DNA from: Alangreenwoodia sp963602445
Lineage (GTDB): Bacteria; Bacillota; Clostridia; Peptostreptococcales; Anaerovoracaceae
Direction: 5' to 3'
DNA: 13,146 nt
Assembly: GCA_963602445.1 (NCBI GenBank)
Contig: CAVCIY010000095.1
Span: 1 to 13,146 of the forward strand
In this document: positions 1-7,225 of the stretch, piece after piece
Numbering within the stretch: the first letter of the stretch is position 1
Layout: every line of letters starts with the position of its first letter
Made by a program: the position numbers and the translations under genes
Notes under the pieces: generated by a model
Seen by the model: only the letters and a program-made list of their open reading frames with translations
Databases searched by the model: none
What the model was told of the DNA's origin: nothing

Positions 1-204
1 CTTCCCGACCCTCCAGCGCCCGGATCCGGCAAAACGACCTCCGCTCCTCACGAACCGCTCCGCTTCCCGACTCTCCAGCGCCAAAATCAGAAAACAAAAC
101 CCGCCCGCACCTCTGACTTCTCAGCAGTGCAGCCGGATATCTGTCTGACATCGCGAACCGTTTCGGCTCATCGCGCTTGCGGAATTCTTTTGCGAAATTC
201 TTTA
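1..204. other. Intergenic stretch with direct repeats
   Basis: No gene is supported here. A 20-bp segment at 1-20 recurs at 63-82 with one mismatch (offset 62). A 13-bp tandem duplication lies at 178-190 and 191-203 with one mismatch, directly downstream of the stop codon of the minus-strand HTH gene (205-207, followed by a second in-frame TAA at 202-204). No T-tract hairpin that would end the HTH transcript is visible. The window edge cuts this region, so a gene further left cannot be excluded. Confidence 0.6.
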
Positions 205-420
205 TTATTTAGGTTCCTTCGGTATATTGCGCTTGTGGACATTTTCATTGCGAATATAATACTCAAGAAGCCTCAACACATACTCCGGCGCATGGCGATT
301 GTCGCGCTCCCACTCTGTAACTGTCCTATACGGAATCTGAAAGTATTCGCAGAATTCCTTTCTGTTCATTCCTGTAAGATAACGAAGTTCCTTGATCTTT
401 GCGCTTGTATTATTATCCAT
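205..420 (-). CDS. Small helix-turn-helix DNA-binding protein (XRE-like)
   Basis: A 71-residue protein consisting of little more than one helix-turn-helix domain. The N-terminal half (about residues 8-55) has the XRE/Cro pattern: a first helix KIKELRYLTGM, the HTH core MNRKEFCEYFQIPYRTVTEWE with the scaffold-recognition helix pair, then an APEYVLRLLEYYI helix. The tail is short, basic and hydrophilic (KRNIPKEPK). The ATG at 420 is preceded by AGGAG with a 6-base spacer, which decides the start. Two TAA stops in a row end it. Members of this family bind DNA as transcriptional regulators or act as antitoxin-like partners; no toxin-like partner is adjacent here, so the target and role are unknown. 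It stands alone, with repeat-rich non-coding DNA on both sides. The fold assignment is fairly secure and the biological role is not. Confidence 0.8.
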   Translation of the reverse strand: MDNNTSAKIKELRYLTGMNRKEFCEYFQIPYRTVTEWERDNRHAPEYVLRLLEYYIRNENVHKRNIPKEPK

Positions 421-610
421 ATCTATCTCCTGTTATTTTTACCCACTTTGAATGTGTCTGCGATACATTTTCCTTTACAGTTTACTTCTAACCAGTCCCA
501 ACCGCCGCCTACGACACACCATTGTCATTGCAAAGTGTGCTGCACGATAATGATATCATATTTTTCGAGATTTCACTACTGTATTTGGCATAATATAGTA
601 AGATAATGTG
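421..610. other. Non-coding stretch upstream of the HTH gene
   Basis: This holds the leader of the minus-strand HTH gene. No convincing -35/-10 pair is visible on the minus strand. A perfect 10-bp palindrome, ATGATATCAT, lies at 550-559 and could be an operator or chance. An open frame crosses the region on the plus strand (from 127) but overlaps the HTH gene and has no homolog-like features. Confidence 0.4.
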
Positions 611-823
611 CCGCGATGCGATTCCGCAATGTGTCAAGGTGATGTTTTCCGCAATGTGTCGCCGCAATATAATGCCGTGATGTAATGCCATGATATGCCC
701 GCCGTGATGCAATTCCACAATGTAATGCCATGATATGCCCGCCGTGATGCAATGCCGCAATGTGTCGCCGCAATGTAATGCCGCGATGCGATTCCGCAAT
801 GTGTCAAGGTGATGTTTTCCGCA
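609..823. repeat. Nested direct-repeat block
   Basis: A 45-bp segment at 609-653 recurs exactly at 779-823 (offset 170). Inside it, a 33-bp segment at 681-713 recurs exactly at 721-753 (offset 40), and the segment starting at 651 recurs in near-identical form from 757. The order is therefore A-B-C-C-B'-A, all in the same orientation. The block is built from variants of GCAATGTGTCGCC and GTGATGCAATGCC. There are no uniform spacers, so it is not a CRISPR array. It lies between the HTH gene and the aldo/keto reductase gene and does not code for a recognisable protein, although two minus-strand frames are open across it and would give His- and Cys-rich peptides. Confidence 0.9.
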
Positions 824-915
824 CAATGCGTCCGACATGAAAAAAATCAATATTTTTGATGGATTATTTCTGTAATCGTGTTAATATTTAAGTGGAATTA
901 TGATTTATCTGCGTC

Positions 916-978
916 GTCCGCCGAGAGCCATGCGCTGTCCGCCGGGAGCCGTGCGCCGTCCGCCGGAAAATCGCAGGC
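916..978. repeat. 21-bp tandem repeat, about 3 copies
   Basis: Copies begin at 916, 937 and 958, each opening with GTCCGCCG. The first two differ at a few positions and the third diverges after about 9 bases. Because the period is 21, any frame through it repeats every 7 residues. One plus-strand frame (878-1087) is open with a GTG at 878 but no ribosome binding site, so it is not called as a gene. The flanking sequence up to 1125 shows nothing further that I can assign. Confidence 0.7.
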
Positions 979-1125
979 TGTCCGTCTCCGTCTGAAACTC
1001 ACAGAACATCGAATGAGACCGCCGAATGCAGACCACAGTTGTCGTGAAGCCGCAATCCGTCCGACGGTCGAACTTATTAATTATTGATTTGATGATGATA
1101 TTTACGTGCTTTTGATGCTATCGGT

Positions 1126-1227
1126 ATGTGCGCCGCATGTGATGCGATGTGTATGCCACACGTGGTGTGATGCGATGTGTGCGCCGCATGTGATGCAGTG
1201 TGTAAATCGCACGTGATGTGATGCGGA
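1126..1227. repeat. 51-bp tandem repeat upstream of the reductase
   Basis: Two degenerate copies with a 51-bp period: CGCCGCATGTGATGC occurs at 1131 and again at 1182. Each copy splits into two related half-units ending in GTGATGC. The tract contains small inverted repeats such as CCACACGTGG at 1156-1165. A related short direct repeat, ATGTAAACCG, follows at 1234-1243 and 1246-1255, just before the ribosome binding site of the gene at 1280. It could influence expression of that gene, but nothing in it matches a known riboswitch or operator. Confidence 0.75.
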
Positions 1228-1279
1228 GAATACATGTAAACCGATATGTAAACCGCATATACAACGAAAGGAGAGTATT

Positions 1280-2413
1280 ATGATATATAAGAACTTTGGG
1301 GATATTAAGCTTTCGTCACTCGGACTCGGCTGTATGAGACTGCCGGTTATAGACGGGAAGGAATCTCAGATTGATAAAGAAGCGACTGCCGAGATGATTG
1401 CATATGCAATGGAGCACGGCATAAACTATTATGATACGGCATGGGGATATCATGAGGGAAATTCCGAGACGGTCGTAGGCGAGATTTTGAGCGGCTATCC
1501 TCGCGAAAGCTTTTATCTTGCTTCGAAATTTCCGGGTTATGACCTTCCGAATTTTGAAAAGGTTGAAAAGATCTTTGAAAAGCAGCTTAAAAAGTGCAAA
1601 GTCGATTATTTTGATTTTTACCTCTTCCACAATGTATGTGAGATGAATATCGACTCATACCTCGACGAAAAGTTCGGCGTCTACGATTATCTTACGGAGC
1701 AGAAAAAAAACGGCAGGATAAAGCATCTCGGCTTCTCATGCCATGGTGAGTATGATACTGTCAAGCGTTTTCTCGAGGCATATGGAAAAGATATAGAATT
1801 CGGCCAGATCCAGCTCAATTATCTTGACTGGGATTTCCAGGACGCAAAAGCAAAGGTTGAACTTTTCAGAGAATATAACATTCCGATCTGGGTAATGGAA
1901 CCTCTTCGCGGCGGCAGCCTTGCACACCTCGACGAAGAGCATGCTGCCCGCCTTAAGGAAATGAGGCCTGACGAGAGCGTTCCTGCGTGGGCATTCCGTT
2001 ATCTTCAGAGCTTTGATGACGTGACTGTTGTCCTCTCAGGGATGTCAAACTTCTCACAGCTCAAAGAAAATATCGAGATATTTGACGAGAGCAAGCCTCT
2101 TTCAGAAGCAGAGATGAAAGCTCTCTATGACATCGCGGAAGAGAAGACAAAGAAAACGGCTCTTCCTTGCACAGCATGCCATTATTGCACATCATACTGT
2201 CCGCAGGGAATCGAGATCCCAGAGATTCTCAGGCTTTACAACGAGCACGTCTACACAGACGGCGGTTTCCTCGCGCCTATGGCAATGATGGCGATTCCGG
2301 AAGATAAACAGCCTTCCGCATGCATCGGATGCGGCTCATGCGCCGAAGTTTGCCCGCAAAATATTGATATTCCAAAGGCAATGAAACACTTTGCGCAGTT
2401 GCTCGCCAAATAA
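1280..2413 (+). CDS. Aldo/keto reductase with C-terminal 4Fe-4S domain
   Basis: Cytoplasmic oxidoreductase of 377 residues. Residues 1 to about 285 form the aldo/keto reductase TIM barrel. The family catalytic tetrad is visible as Asp52 and Tyr57 (in YYDTAWGYH), Lys83 (ASKFPGY) and His117 (YLFHNV). The family reduces aldehydes or ketones with NAD(P)H. A ferredoxin-like tail follows with two cysteine motifs of CX2CX2CX3CP type: Cys297, 300, 303, 307 and Cys348, 351, 354, 358, expected to bind two [4Fe-4S] clusters. This fused architecture is common in anaerobic Firmicutes, annotated as aldo/keto reductase or 4Fe-4S-containing oxidoreductase; the natural substrate is usually unknown. The ATG at 1280 has AGGAGAG upstream at good spacing. 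It is the only confident plus-strand gene, converges on the adhesin gene, and ends at a strong terminator (2661-2709). The family is certain and the substrate is not. Confidence 0.95.
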   Translation: MIYKNFGDIKLSSLGLGCMRLPVIDGKESQIDKEATAEMIAYAMEHGINYYDTAWGYHEGNSETVVGEILSGYPRESFYLASKFPGYDLPNFEKVEKIFEKQLKKCKVDYFDFYLFHNVCEMNIDSYLDEKFGVYDYLTEQKKNGRIKHLGFSCHGEYDTVKRFLEAYGKDIEFGQIQLNYLDWDFQDAKAKVELFREYNIPIWVMEPLRGGSLAHLDEEHAARLKEMRPDESVPAWAFRYLQSFDDVTVVLSGMSNFSQLKENIEIFDESKPLSEAEMKALYDIAEEKTKKTALPCTACHYCTSYCPQGIEIPEILRLYNEHVYTDGGFLAPMAMMAIPEDKQPSACIGCGSCAEVCPQNIDIPKAMKHFAQLLAK

Positions 2414-2424
2414 TTAAATGCAAA

Positions 2425-2655
2425 ACCAAAAATTGCAAACCTAAAACGCAAGCCTAAAACGCAAACTGGCAGCGTAAGTTGCCGGCGCAAGCCTAAAGCG
2501 TAAGCCTATAACGTAAGTTGCTGGCGCAAGCTAAATGCGTAAGCCTATAACGTAAGTTGCCGGCACAAGCTAAAAGCGTAAACTAAAAGCGTAAGCTTGA
2601 AACGTAAGCCAACATCGTAAACTAAAAGCGTAAGCTGACAGCGCAAGAAGAATTT
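2425..2655. repeat. Degenerate CGTAAGC repeat tract
   Basis: The gap downstream of the reductase is made of many short, diverged units around the core GCGTAAGC or GCGCAAGC, spaced about 12 to 15 bp. The best-preserved part is a 39-bp tandem pair, 2498-2536 and 2537-2575, with three mismatches. All units point the same way. The stretch is purine-rich on the plus strand, has no plausible gene, and lies between the reductase stop codon and its terminator, so it would form a long repetitive 3' untranslated region. Confidence 0.85.
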
Positions 2656-2660
2656 GCAAG

Positions 2661-2709
2661 AAAGCTGCCGCATTGACGATTTTTCAGCGTCAATGCGGCA
2701 GCTTTTTTT
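2661..2709 (+). terminator. Strong intrinsic terminator of the reductase gene
   Basis: The arms 2661-2678 and 2688-2705 are perfectly complementary over 18 bp, with a 9-base loop, and the right arm runs into seven Ts (2703-2709). This is a textbook rho-independent terminator for plus-strand transcripts. Read on the minus strand the hairpin is followed only by a broken T run (TTTCTT), so it may also give weak termination of the convergent adhesin transcript. Confidence 0.93.
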
Positions 2710-2759
2710 CACATTCAACTATTCTTAAATTTCCTCGCCAATGCGGCAGCCTTTTTTCA
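2691..2759. repeat. Duplicated terminator right arm
   Basis: The right arm and T-tract of the terminator (2691-2711) recur at 2739-2759 with one mismatch, an offset of 48 bp. The second copy has no left arm of its own. It could pair with the upstream left arm only with an imperfect match. Confidence 0.85.
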
Positions 2760-2767
2760 TACTCGGG

Positions 2768-2801
2768 AGCTCCTAAATTTTCCGTCAGCTCCTAAATTTT
2801 C
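2768..2801. repeat. Short direct repeat spanning the adhesin stop codon
   Basis: The 15-bp segment 2768-2782 is repeated exactly at 2787-2801 (offset 19). The second copy contains the TAG stop codon (2792-2794) and the last codons of the minus-strand surface protein gene; the first copy lies just downstream of it. Confidence 0.85.
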
Positions 2802-5800
2802 TTTTTTCGTTTGCGTCTCATAGAATATCCCAGCAGTAAGCCTCCCGCCGTAAGCAGCATTCCGCCGATTGTGAACAGGTGCGTACCGGCTCCGCCGGTC
2901 CCAGGAAGTAAAATGCCGTACTGCTTTTTTTCATTTTTGTACACATAAGCAAGCTCATTTTCGTTCCATTCGATCATTTCACCCTCGGCGGCATCCGGAA
3001 TCGATACATTTCCTTCTGCGTCAACCGTTACGGCATGAACGCCCTCGTCCGGTTCGTACCCGGTCGGAGCTGTCGTCTCCTTCAGGTAATATGTATTGCC
3101 AAGCGTCAGCCCGTCCAGCAGATAGATGCCGTCACCGGAAGTATGCGAAACCTGTACCTCCGTCTGGCATGTACTGTCGCTGTACAGTCTGAATTCCGCT
3201 CCGGCCAGTGCCTCGCCGCTGTCACTGTCCGTCTTTTTGATTTTAAACGATGCGGTTTTGGAGTTGATAATCTGAATTGTGCTGTCCATCTTCATCGGCA
3301 CGCACCCAAGTGCCTCCAGTGCGTCCTTCTGCTCGTCCGTAAAGTTCTTTTGCTCCTGAGTGCCTTCCGGAGCCATAAAGTAAAACCAATGCTTTGTCGT
3401 ATCATGCACATAGCCGGTCAGTGAGTCGGTCTCTATCAGATAGTACGGCGTGTATGCCTGCAATGTGCACTGTCCGGCAGTGCCCTTTGTGCCAAAGGCT
3501 ATCTTTCCGTCTTCACCGGTAACCGCGGACGCAAGCTGCGTTCCGTCTTTGTCGAAAAGAGCAAAGCCGACATTACTCAGAGAACTGATCTGTCCGCCGG
3601 TAGACACGGAATCGATTTTCCAAACGTTGAGTGTATAGCTTTGTCCGCTGACACTGCCTCCGGAGCTCTCAATAACCTTGTCGTATGTGACCTCACTGTT
3701 ACTGTTCGATATGCCGCGAAGATTCGCCTTGTTTGTCACGGTAACAGTCTCGCCAAGGACACCTTTCACTTCAGCAGGATAAGACAACTCAAGCTTCCAA
3801 TCACGGAGATCAACCTGCTCCCCTACCATACTCGCAAACCAAGTAATCCCTTTGAATGCCTCACAGAAAGTATCCACGGTATAATTCTGCCCGTCCTTTT
3901 GACCCAGATTTATATTGACTGTCAGACCGCTTGCCGTCAATTCCACCGTATATGAAGCATCCGCAATTTCGGCAATCGCACATACATCATCAAAAGTAAT
4001 GGCTTTTTCTCCGTCTTTATGTACAAAGCGCAGCTGCAGATTTTCCACATCCGGAGTAAGCGAGCTGCTGTCCATATAGTCATCAATAATAAGCTGCGAC
4101 TGGTCGCTGAGAGCCGCCGCACTTAAATCGACTTGTATCTTAAACAGCACCATATTCTTATCATCCTCTGACAGTTGGCACGTCTGCGTCCATTCCCAGT
4201 TGCCTGAGCTTTCGTTGTATTTGAATGTGTAGCAGTTTGCCGTGTTGTCGTGCTCGTGGCTCGCTGAGTCTGTCAGTGTCTTTTTGCTGATGTACTTGGC
4301 GAAGGAGAAGGTTGTCTCTGCCTTGCCGAAGCGCGTACCGTTGTTGTCTGTTGCAGTTACGATATTGTATACATCCTTGTATTCACTTCCTGTCCCTACC
4401 GGTGTCAGGTCATAATCCAGCCTATAAGAGAAATAGACATATTCGGTTCCCATTTCCGCTATATAGGAGCATGGCATGTAAAGTGTAAATGTGTGATTGT
4501 CATCATCAACGATTGTGTAGAAGGAAAAATTCTCCACCTGTTCTATCACACCGTCGTGTTCTGCAAAAGCTTCCAAATAACGAAATGTTGTCTTCCACGT
4601 TGTCCCGGTAAAACCGGACGGTGTTTCGACCTGCTCGGTGTTCATCCACCAACTGCCGTATTCTTTCGCATAAATCGGTACAGTCACACTTTCGCCATTT
4701 GCTTCCAATCGCAGATTGTACGAATCTTCACTAAAAGAGAGACGTGAATCATATGTATCCGTAATAGCTACATAACCTGCTTCTCCGAAGCCGACATGCT
4801 CAGTATCCACATCCACGGTATAGTGTACCTTATCGTTATCAGAATCATATTGCCCGGTTTTATCCATTGAAACTGAGTCTTCACGGTCGTTGATATCGAA
4901 GCGAACCCTTGCATTTTTATCAAGCCAGCGCTCTTTGCCTTTCAAATCTTTGAACCTGCAGCTGACATAGTTAGTCAGGTAGTCACCGTCCACGATGCCT
5001 TCACTTTTCGTCTTATACTTTATCGTAACGACATATCCGTCCGCATAATCGCCGACTGCCGCCGGCAATGTGAAGAAATCATTTCTTTTTTCTTCATCAT
5101 ACACGGAACCCGTAAATCCGAATTGCTCGCCGCCGTCGTTCCAATAATATGCGGCAAAGTCTTTCAATGCCTGAAACTCATCCGCTGAATAATCAGGTGT
5201 GGCTGTATCGCCGGAAGCTGCAGTATAAGGAGAAATCGAGAGGCTAAACACGTCGCCGACACCAGTGCCGTTTTTCGACGTATCAACAGGAACATCTCCG
5301 CTGTTGTACTCTACCACAGCTCCGGTACTGTCAATCAGCTTTGCGTACTTGGTTTCTCCGTTGACTGTATATTTCGGCATATTATCAAGCAGTGCGAAGC
5401 CTTCAATCTCTCCGCTGCCCGGAAGTACCATATACTTGATCGTCCACTCAACGATCCTATTTTCCTGATCAACGATTTGCCCCTCTTTTTGAATCTCGAG
5501 TTCGATATTTCTGGCATTCGTTTCGGTTCCGACACCGATCTCACCGCCGAAAAGGTCTTGGAATTGGCTGAATCTCGCACCTGCGGCATTGTTCAGCTGC
5601 TTGGCGGAATTATCCACTATAGTCGTATAATAGCTTATCAAATAGACATATCGATTTTCGCCGTCACTCGAAGGAACAGTGTAGGTCCAGCTGCGCCCGT
5701 CAGCGGACAATGCCAGGCCCTGTGTGTTGTCGGTCCAGTCAGTAATGGTATCCGTGCGGATTAAAGTTCCGTTGCTTTCATAAACATTTATGACAAAGGA

Positions 5801-7027
5801 CTTTGTCAAGTCATATGACAAAGCTTCAGACTGAAGTGCGTCAAAAATCTCGGTTCCAGCCATAGGAATGTTGCCGCCGTCATTGATCGTCAGATCCCAT
5901 TTTATATGATCGTCCTGCATGGCCGCTTCTTTTTGTATGATATGATTCTTGCTGCCGTAATAGCTCCATTTTTCGGTGGCTGTCAATTGATCCGGTATCT
6001 CATCGGAGTACACGCTTGCGGTGTTTGTCGTGTTTAGCGTACAGCCGTATACGTCGGCTTTAAACGTAGACGTCAGCGGATATTCCATAGGGTAGCTTAC
6101 TGTCAGCGTGTCACCGGCATCCATATCGAGATTGCTGCTAAGATCAGTTAAAAATGTATTTAGTGATTCCTGATCTTGTACTTCCGCAGTTGCCAGCGTA
6201 GTCTCAGTTCCGCTCTTGTCTTTTATGACAGCAGTTATCGTTCCGCCTGTTTTAAGCTGAGCACCGAGGCTTTCCGTATGCTGAACGCCGTCTGAGTCAG
6301 TATAATAAATCTCACCAAATGAAATGCTGTCGCTCAACCGGACGTCGCTCTGCGCCGTATCGGCAGTTACGATGATACTGTATTCGGCATTTCTGTCATC
6401 GGCTGCCTTATGCGTTTTTTCTATGCTCATCTTCGAGACGCTGTCAACGATGATCTTTTTTACATGATTATTTCCGAAATCGATACTGTACTCACCGTCA
6501 CTGCCACCGTCCCATTTTGCGGATATTTCAAGTCCGAGATTCATATAATCGTTGGAATTTACATAATCTTCATAGAATGTGATCCCGACAGTCGTCAGAC
6601 CGCTTTCCTCATCCTTTATTACAGTGTACGTTCCCTGCTGAACACCGTCTGAGTCTTTCAATATACCATCTGTAATATTATTTTGAACCCCTATATTTTC
6701 AGGTAAGGTGTAAGTATATGTCGTCTTTCCGTTTCTGCCGCTGATGCCTGAAAATTGGAGCTTTATCGCGAACTCTTTGGTCGGCGAAATGGTGTCTCCC
6801 TCCTCATATGCTTCTCCATCTACCATGATGTCAACATCGGTAAGATATTCGGCGAGGTCCGGTGCGTCTCCTGTCTCATTAGTCAAAGTGATAGCGGGCA
6901 AAATCAGTGCATAGAAAGTACAGAGCGCCACAGCACAAGCCAGCGCCGTCACGACACGACGCCAGCGCTTCTGACGCAGATGATTCATGATATATTCACG
7001 CACCGTCTGTGCTAAACTCTTATGCAC
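2792..7027 (-). CDS. Large LPXTG-anchored surface protein with SpaA/Cna_B domains
   Basis: Cell-wall-anchored protein of 1411 residues, probably an adhesin or pilin-like stalk. A basic N-terminus (RQKRWRR) precedes a hydrophobic segment at about 24-47 ending in ALILPAITL, a motif I associate with Clostridia surface proteins; it acts as signal or anchor. Residues 60 to about 1125 are beta-rich, Thr/Ser/Asp-rich extracellular modules with no catalytic motif recognised. Two SpaA/Cna_B-like modules follow: about 1130-1258 (starting SYTLNVWKID) and about 1259-1370 (FKIKKTDS near the start, YYLKETTAPTGYE later). The Lys and Glu in these motifs are candidates for an isopeptide bond. The sortase signal is complete: LPGTG at 1374-1378, a hydrophobic stretch, then RRKRKKKI. 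The start is GTG at 7027 with AAGGAGG 6 bases upstream; an ATG 13 codons in has no comparable site. No sortase gene or second pilin lies in the window, so a pilus is not implied. The ligand is unknown. Confidence 0.92.
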   Translation of the reverse strand: MHKSLAQTVREYIMNHLRQKRWRRVVTALACAVALCTFYALILPAITLTNETGDAPDLAEYLTDVDIMVDGEAYEEGDTISPTKEFAIKLQFSGISGRNGKTTYTYTLPENIGVQNNITDGILKDSDGVQQGTYTVIKDEESGLTTVGITFYEDYVNSNDYMNLGLEISAKWDGGSDGEYSIDFGNNHVKKIIVDSVSKMSIEKTHKAADDRNAEYSIIVTADTAQSDVRLSDSISFGEIYYTDSDGVQHTESLGAQLKTGGTITAVIKDKSGTETTLATAEVQDQESLNTFLTDLSSNLDMDAGDTLTVSYPMEYPLTSTFKADVYGCTLNTTNTASVYSDEIPDQLTATEKWSYYGSKNHIIQKEAAMQDDHIKWDLTINDGGNIPMAGTEIFDALQSEALSYDLTKSFVINVYESNGTLIRTDTITDWTDNTQGLALSADGRSWTYTVPSSDGENRYVYLISYYTTIVDNSAKQLNNAAGARFSQFQDLFGGEIGVGTETNARNIELEIQKEGQIVDQENRIVEWTIKYMVLPGSGEIEGFALLDNMPKYTVNGETKYAKLIDSTGAVVEYNSGDVPVDTSKNGTGVGDVFSLSISPYTAASGDTATPDYSADEFQALKDFAAYYWNDGGEQFGFTGSVYDEEKRNDFFTLPAAVGDYADGYVVTIKYKTKSEGIVDGDYLTNYVSCRFKDLKGKERWLDKNARVRFDINDREDSVSMDKTGQYDSDNDKVHYTVDVDTEHVGFGEAGYVAITDTYDSRLSFSEDSYNLRLEANGESVTVPIYAKEYGSWWMNTEQVETPSGFTGTTWKTTFRYLEAFAEHDGVIEQVENFSFYTIVDDDNHTFTLYMPCSYIAEMGTEYVYFSYRLDYDLTPVGTGSEYKDVYNIVTATDNNGTRFGKAETTFSFAKYISKKTLTDSASHEHDNTANCYTFKYNESSGNWEWTQTCQLSEDDKNMVLFKIQVDLSAAALSDQSQLIIDDYMDSSSLTPDVENLQLRFVHKDGEKAITFDDVCAIAEIADASYTVELTASGLTVNINLGQKDGQNYTVDTFCEAFKGITWFASMVGEQVDLRDWKLELSYPAEVKGVLGETVTVTNKANLRGISNSNSEVTYDKVIESSGGSVSGQSYTLNVWKIDSVSTGGQISSLSNVGFALFDKDGTQLASAVTGEDGKIAFGTKGTAGQCTLQAYTPYYLIETDSLTGYVHDTTKHWFYFMAPEGTQEQKNFTDEQKDALEALGCVPMKMDSTIQIINSKTASFKIKKTDSDSGEALAGAEFRLYSDSTCQTEVQVSHTSGDGIYLLDGLTLGNTYYLKETTAPTGYEPDEGVHAVTVDAEGNVSIPDAAEGEMIEWNENELAYVYKNEKKQYGILLPGTGGAGTHLFTIGGMLLTAGGLLLGYSMRRKRKKKI

Positions 7028-7050
7028 GATCTCCCTCCTTCCTCACTACT

Positions 7051-7099
7051 GCTCCTGACACATCACAATAATAATTGCTCTTGACACCTCACAATAACA
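7051..7099. repeat. 26-bp repeat in the adhesin leader
   Basis: Two 23-base copies, 7051-7073 and 7077-7099, with three mismatches and a 26-bp period, lie just upstream of the ribosome binding site of the surface protein gene, within its 5' untranslated region or promoter. Their position makes a regulatory role possible, but similar repeats fill other gaps in this window. Confidence 0.7.
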
Positions 7100-7169
7100 A
7101 CTTCAGCTGAGCTTCTTGGTTTCAGCTTTTCATTTTGCGGTCTCCTCCGCCCGCACCTGGGGATTTTTC

Positions 7170-7225
7170 ATACTTCATATTTTATTTTATATTTTATTTT
7201 TATTTCAAAACTTTTATTTCAAAAC
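7170..7225 (-). promoter_or_regulatory. AT-rich tract, possible promoter of the adhesin gene
   Basis: About 45 bases between the transketolase stop codon and the adhesin leader are almost pure A/T. On the minus strand they contain TTGAAA (7208-7203 and 7222-7217) and TATAAAAT (7191-7184). The spacings (11 and 25) do not fit a standard 17-base promoter, so exact elements cannot be assigned. No hairpin terminator for the transketolase genes is visible here. Confidence 0.3.
7198..7225. repeat. 14-bp tandem duplication spanning the transketolase stop codon
   Basis: TTTTATTTCAAAAC is present twice head to tail, at 7198-7211 and 7212-7225, with no mismatch. The second copy contains the TAA stop (7214-7216) of the minus-strand transketolase C-terminal subunit gene, so the gene end has been duplicated just downstream. 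Confidence 0.9.

Noticed and set aside
127..606. Plus-strand 159-residue open frame
   Set aside because: It runs antisense over the HTH gene, has no ribosome binding site and gives a composition unlike a real protein; the HTH frame has a clear domain and start site.
609..823. CRISPR array
   Set aside because: Repeats are of different lengths, nested and without regular unique spacers, and no cas genes are nearby.
509..850. Minus-strand open frames with His/Cys-rich repeating peptide across the repeat block
   Set aside because: The repeat offsets (170 and 40) are not multiples of three, so the repeats fall in different frames. Starts are TTG or lack a ribosome binding site. The peptide pattern follows from the DNA repeats.
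878..1087. Plus-strand 69-residue frame with a 7-residue repeat
   Set aside because: GTG start without a ribosome binding site, no family resemblance, and the peptide repeat follows from the 21-bp DNA repeat.
1156..1165. Inverted repeat CCACACGTGG as an operator
   Set aside because: It sits inside a tract of degenerate repeats that produces such small palindromes by chance, and it is not placed near a recognisable promoter.
3035..6652. Several open frames antisense to the surface protein gene
   Set aside because: They are shadows of a long intact gene with clear domains; none has a ribosome binding site plus recognisable domain.
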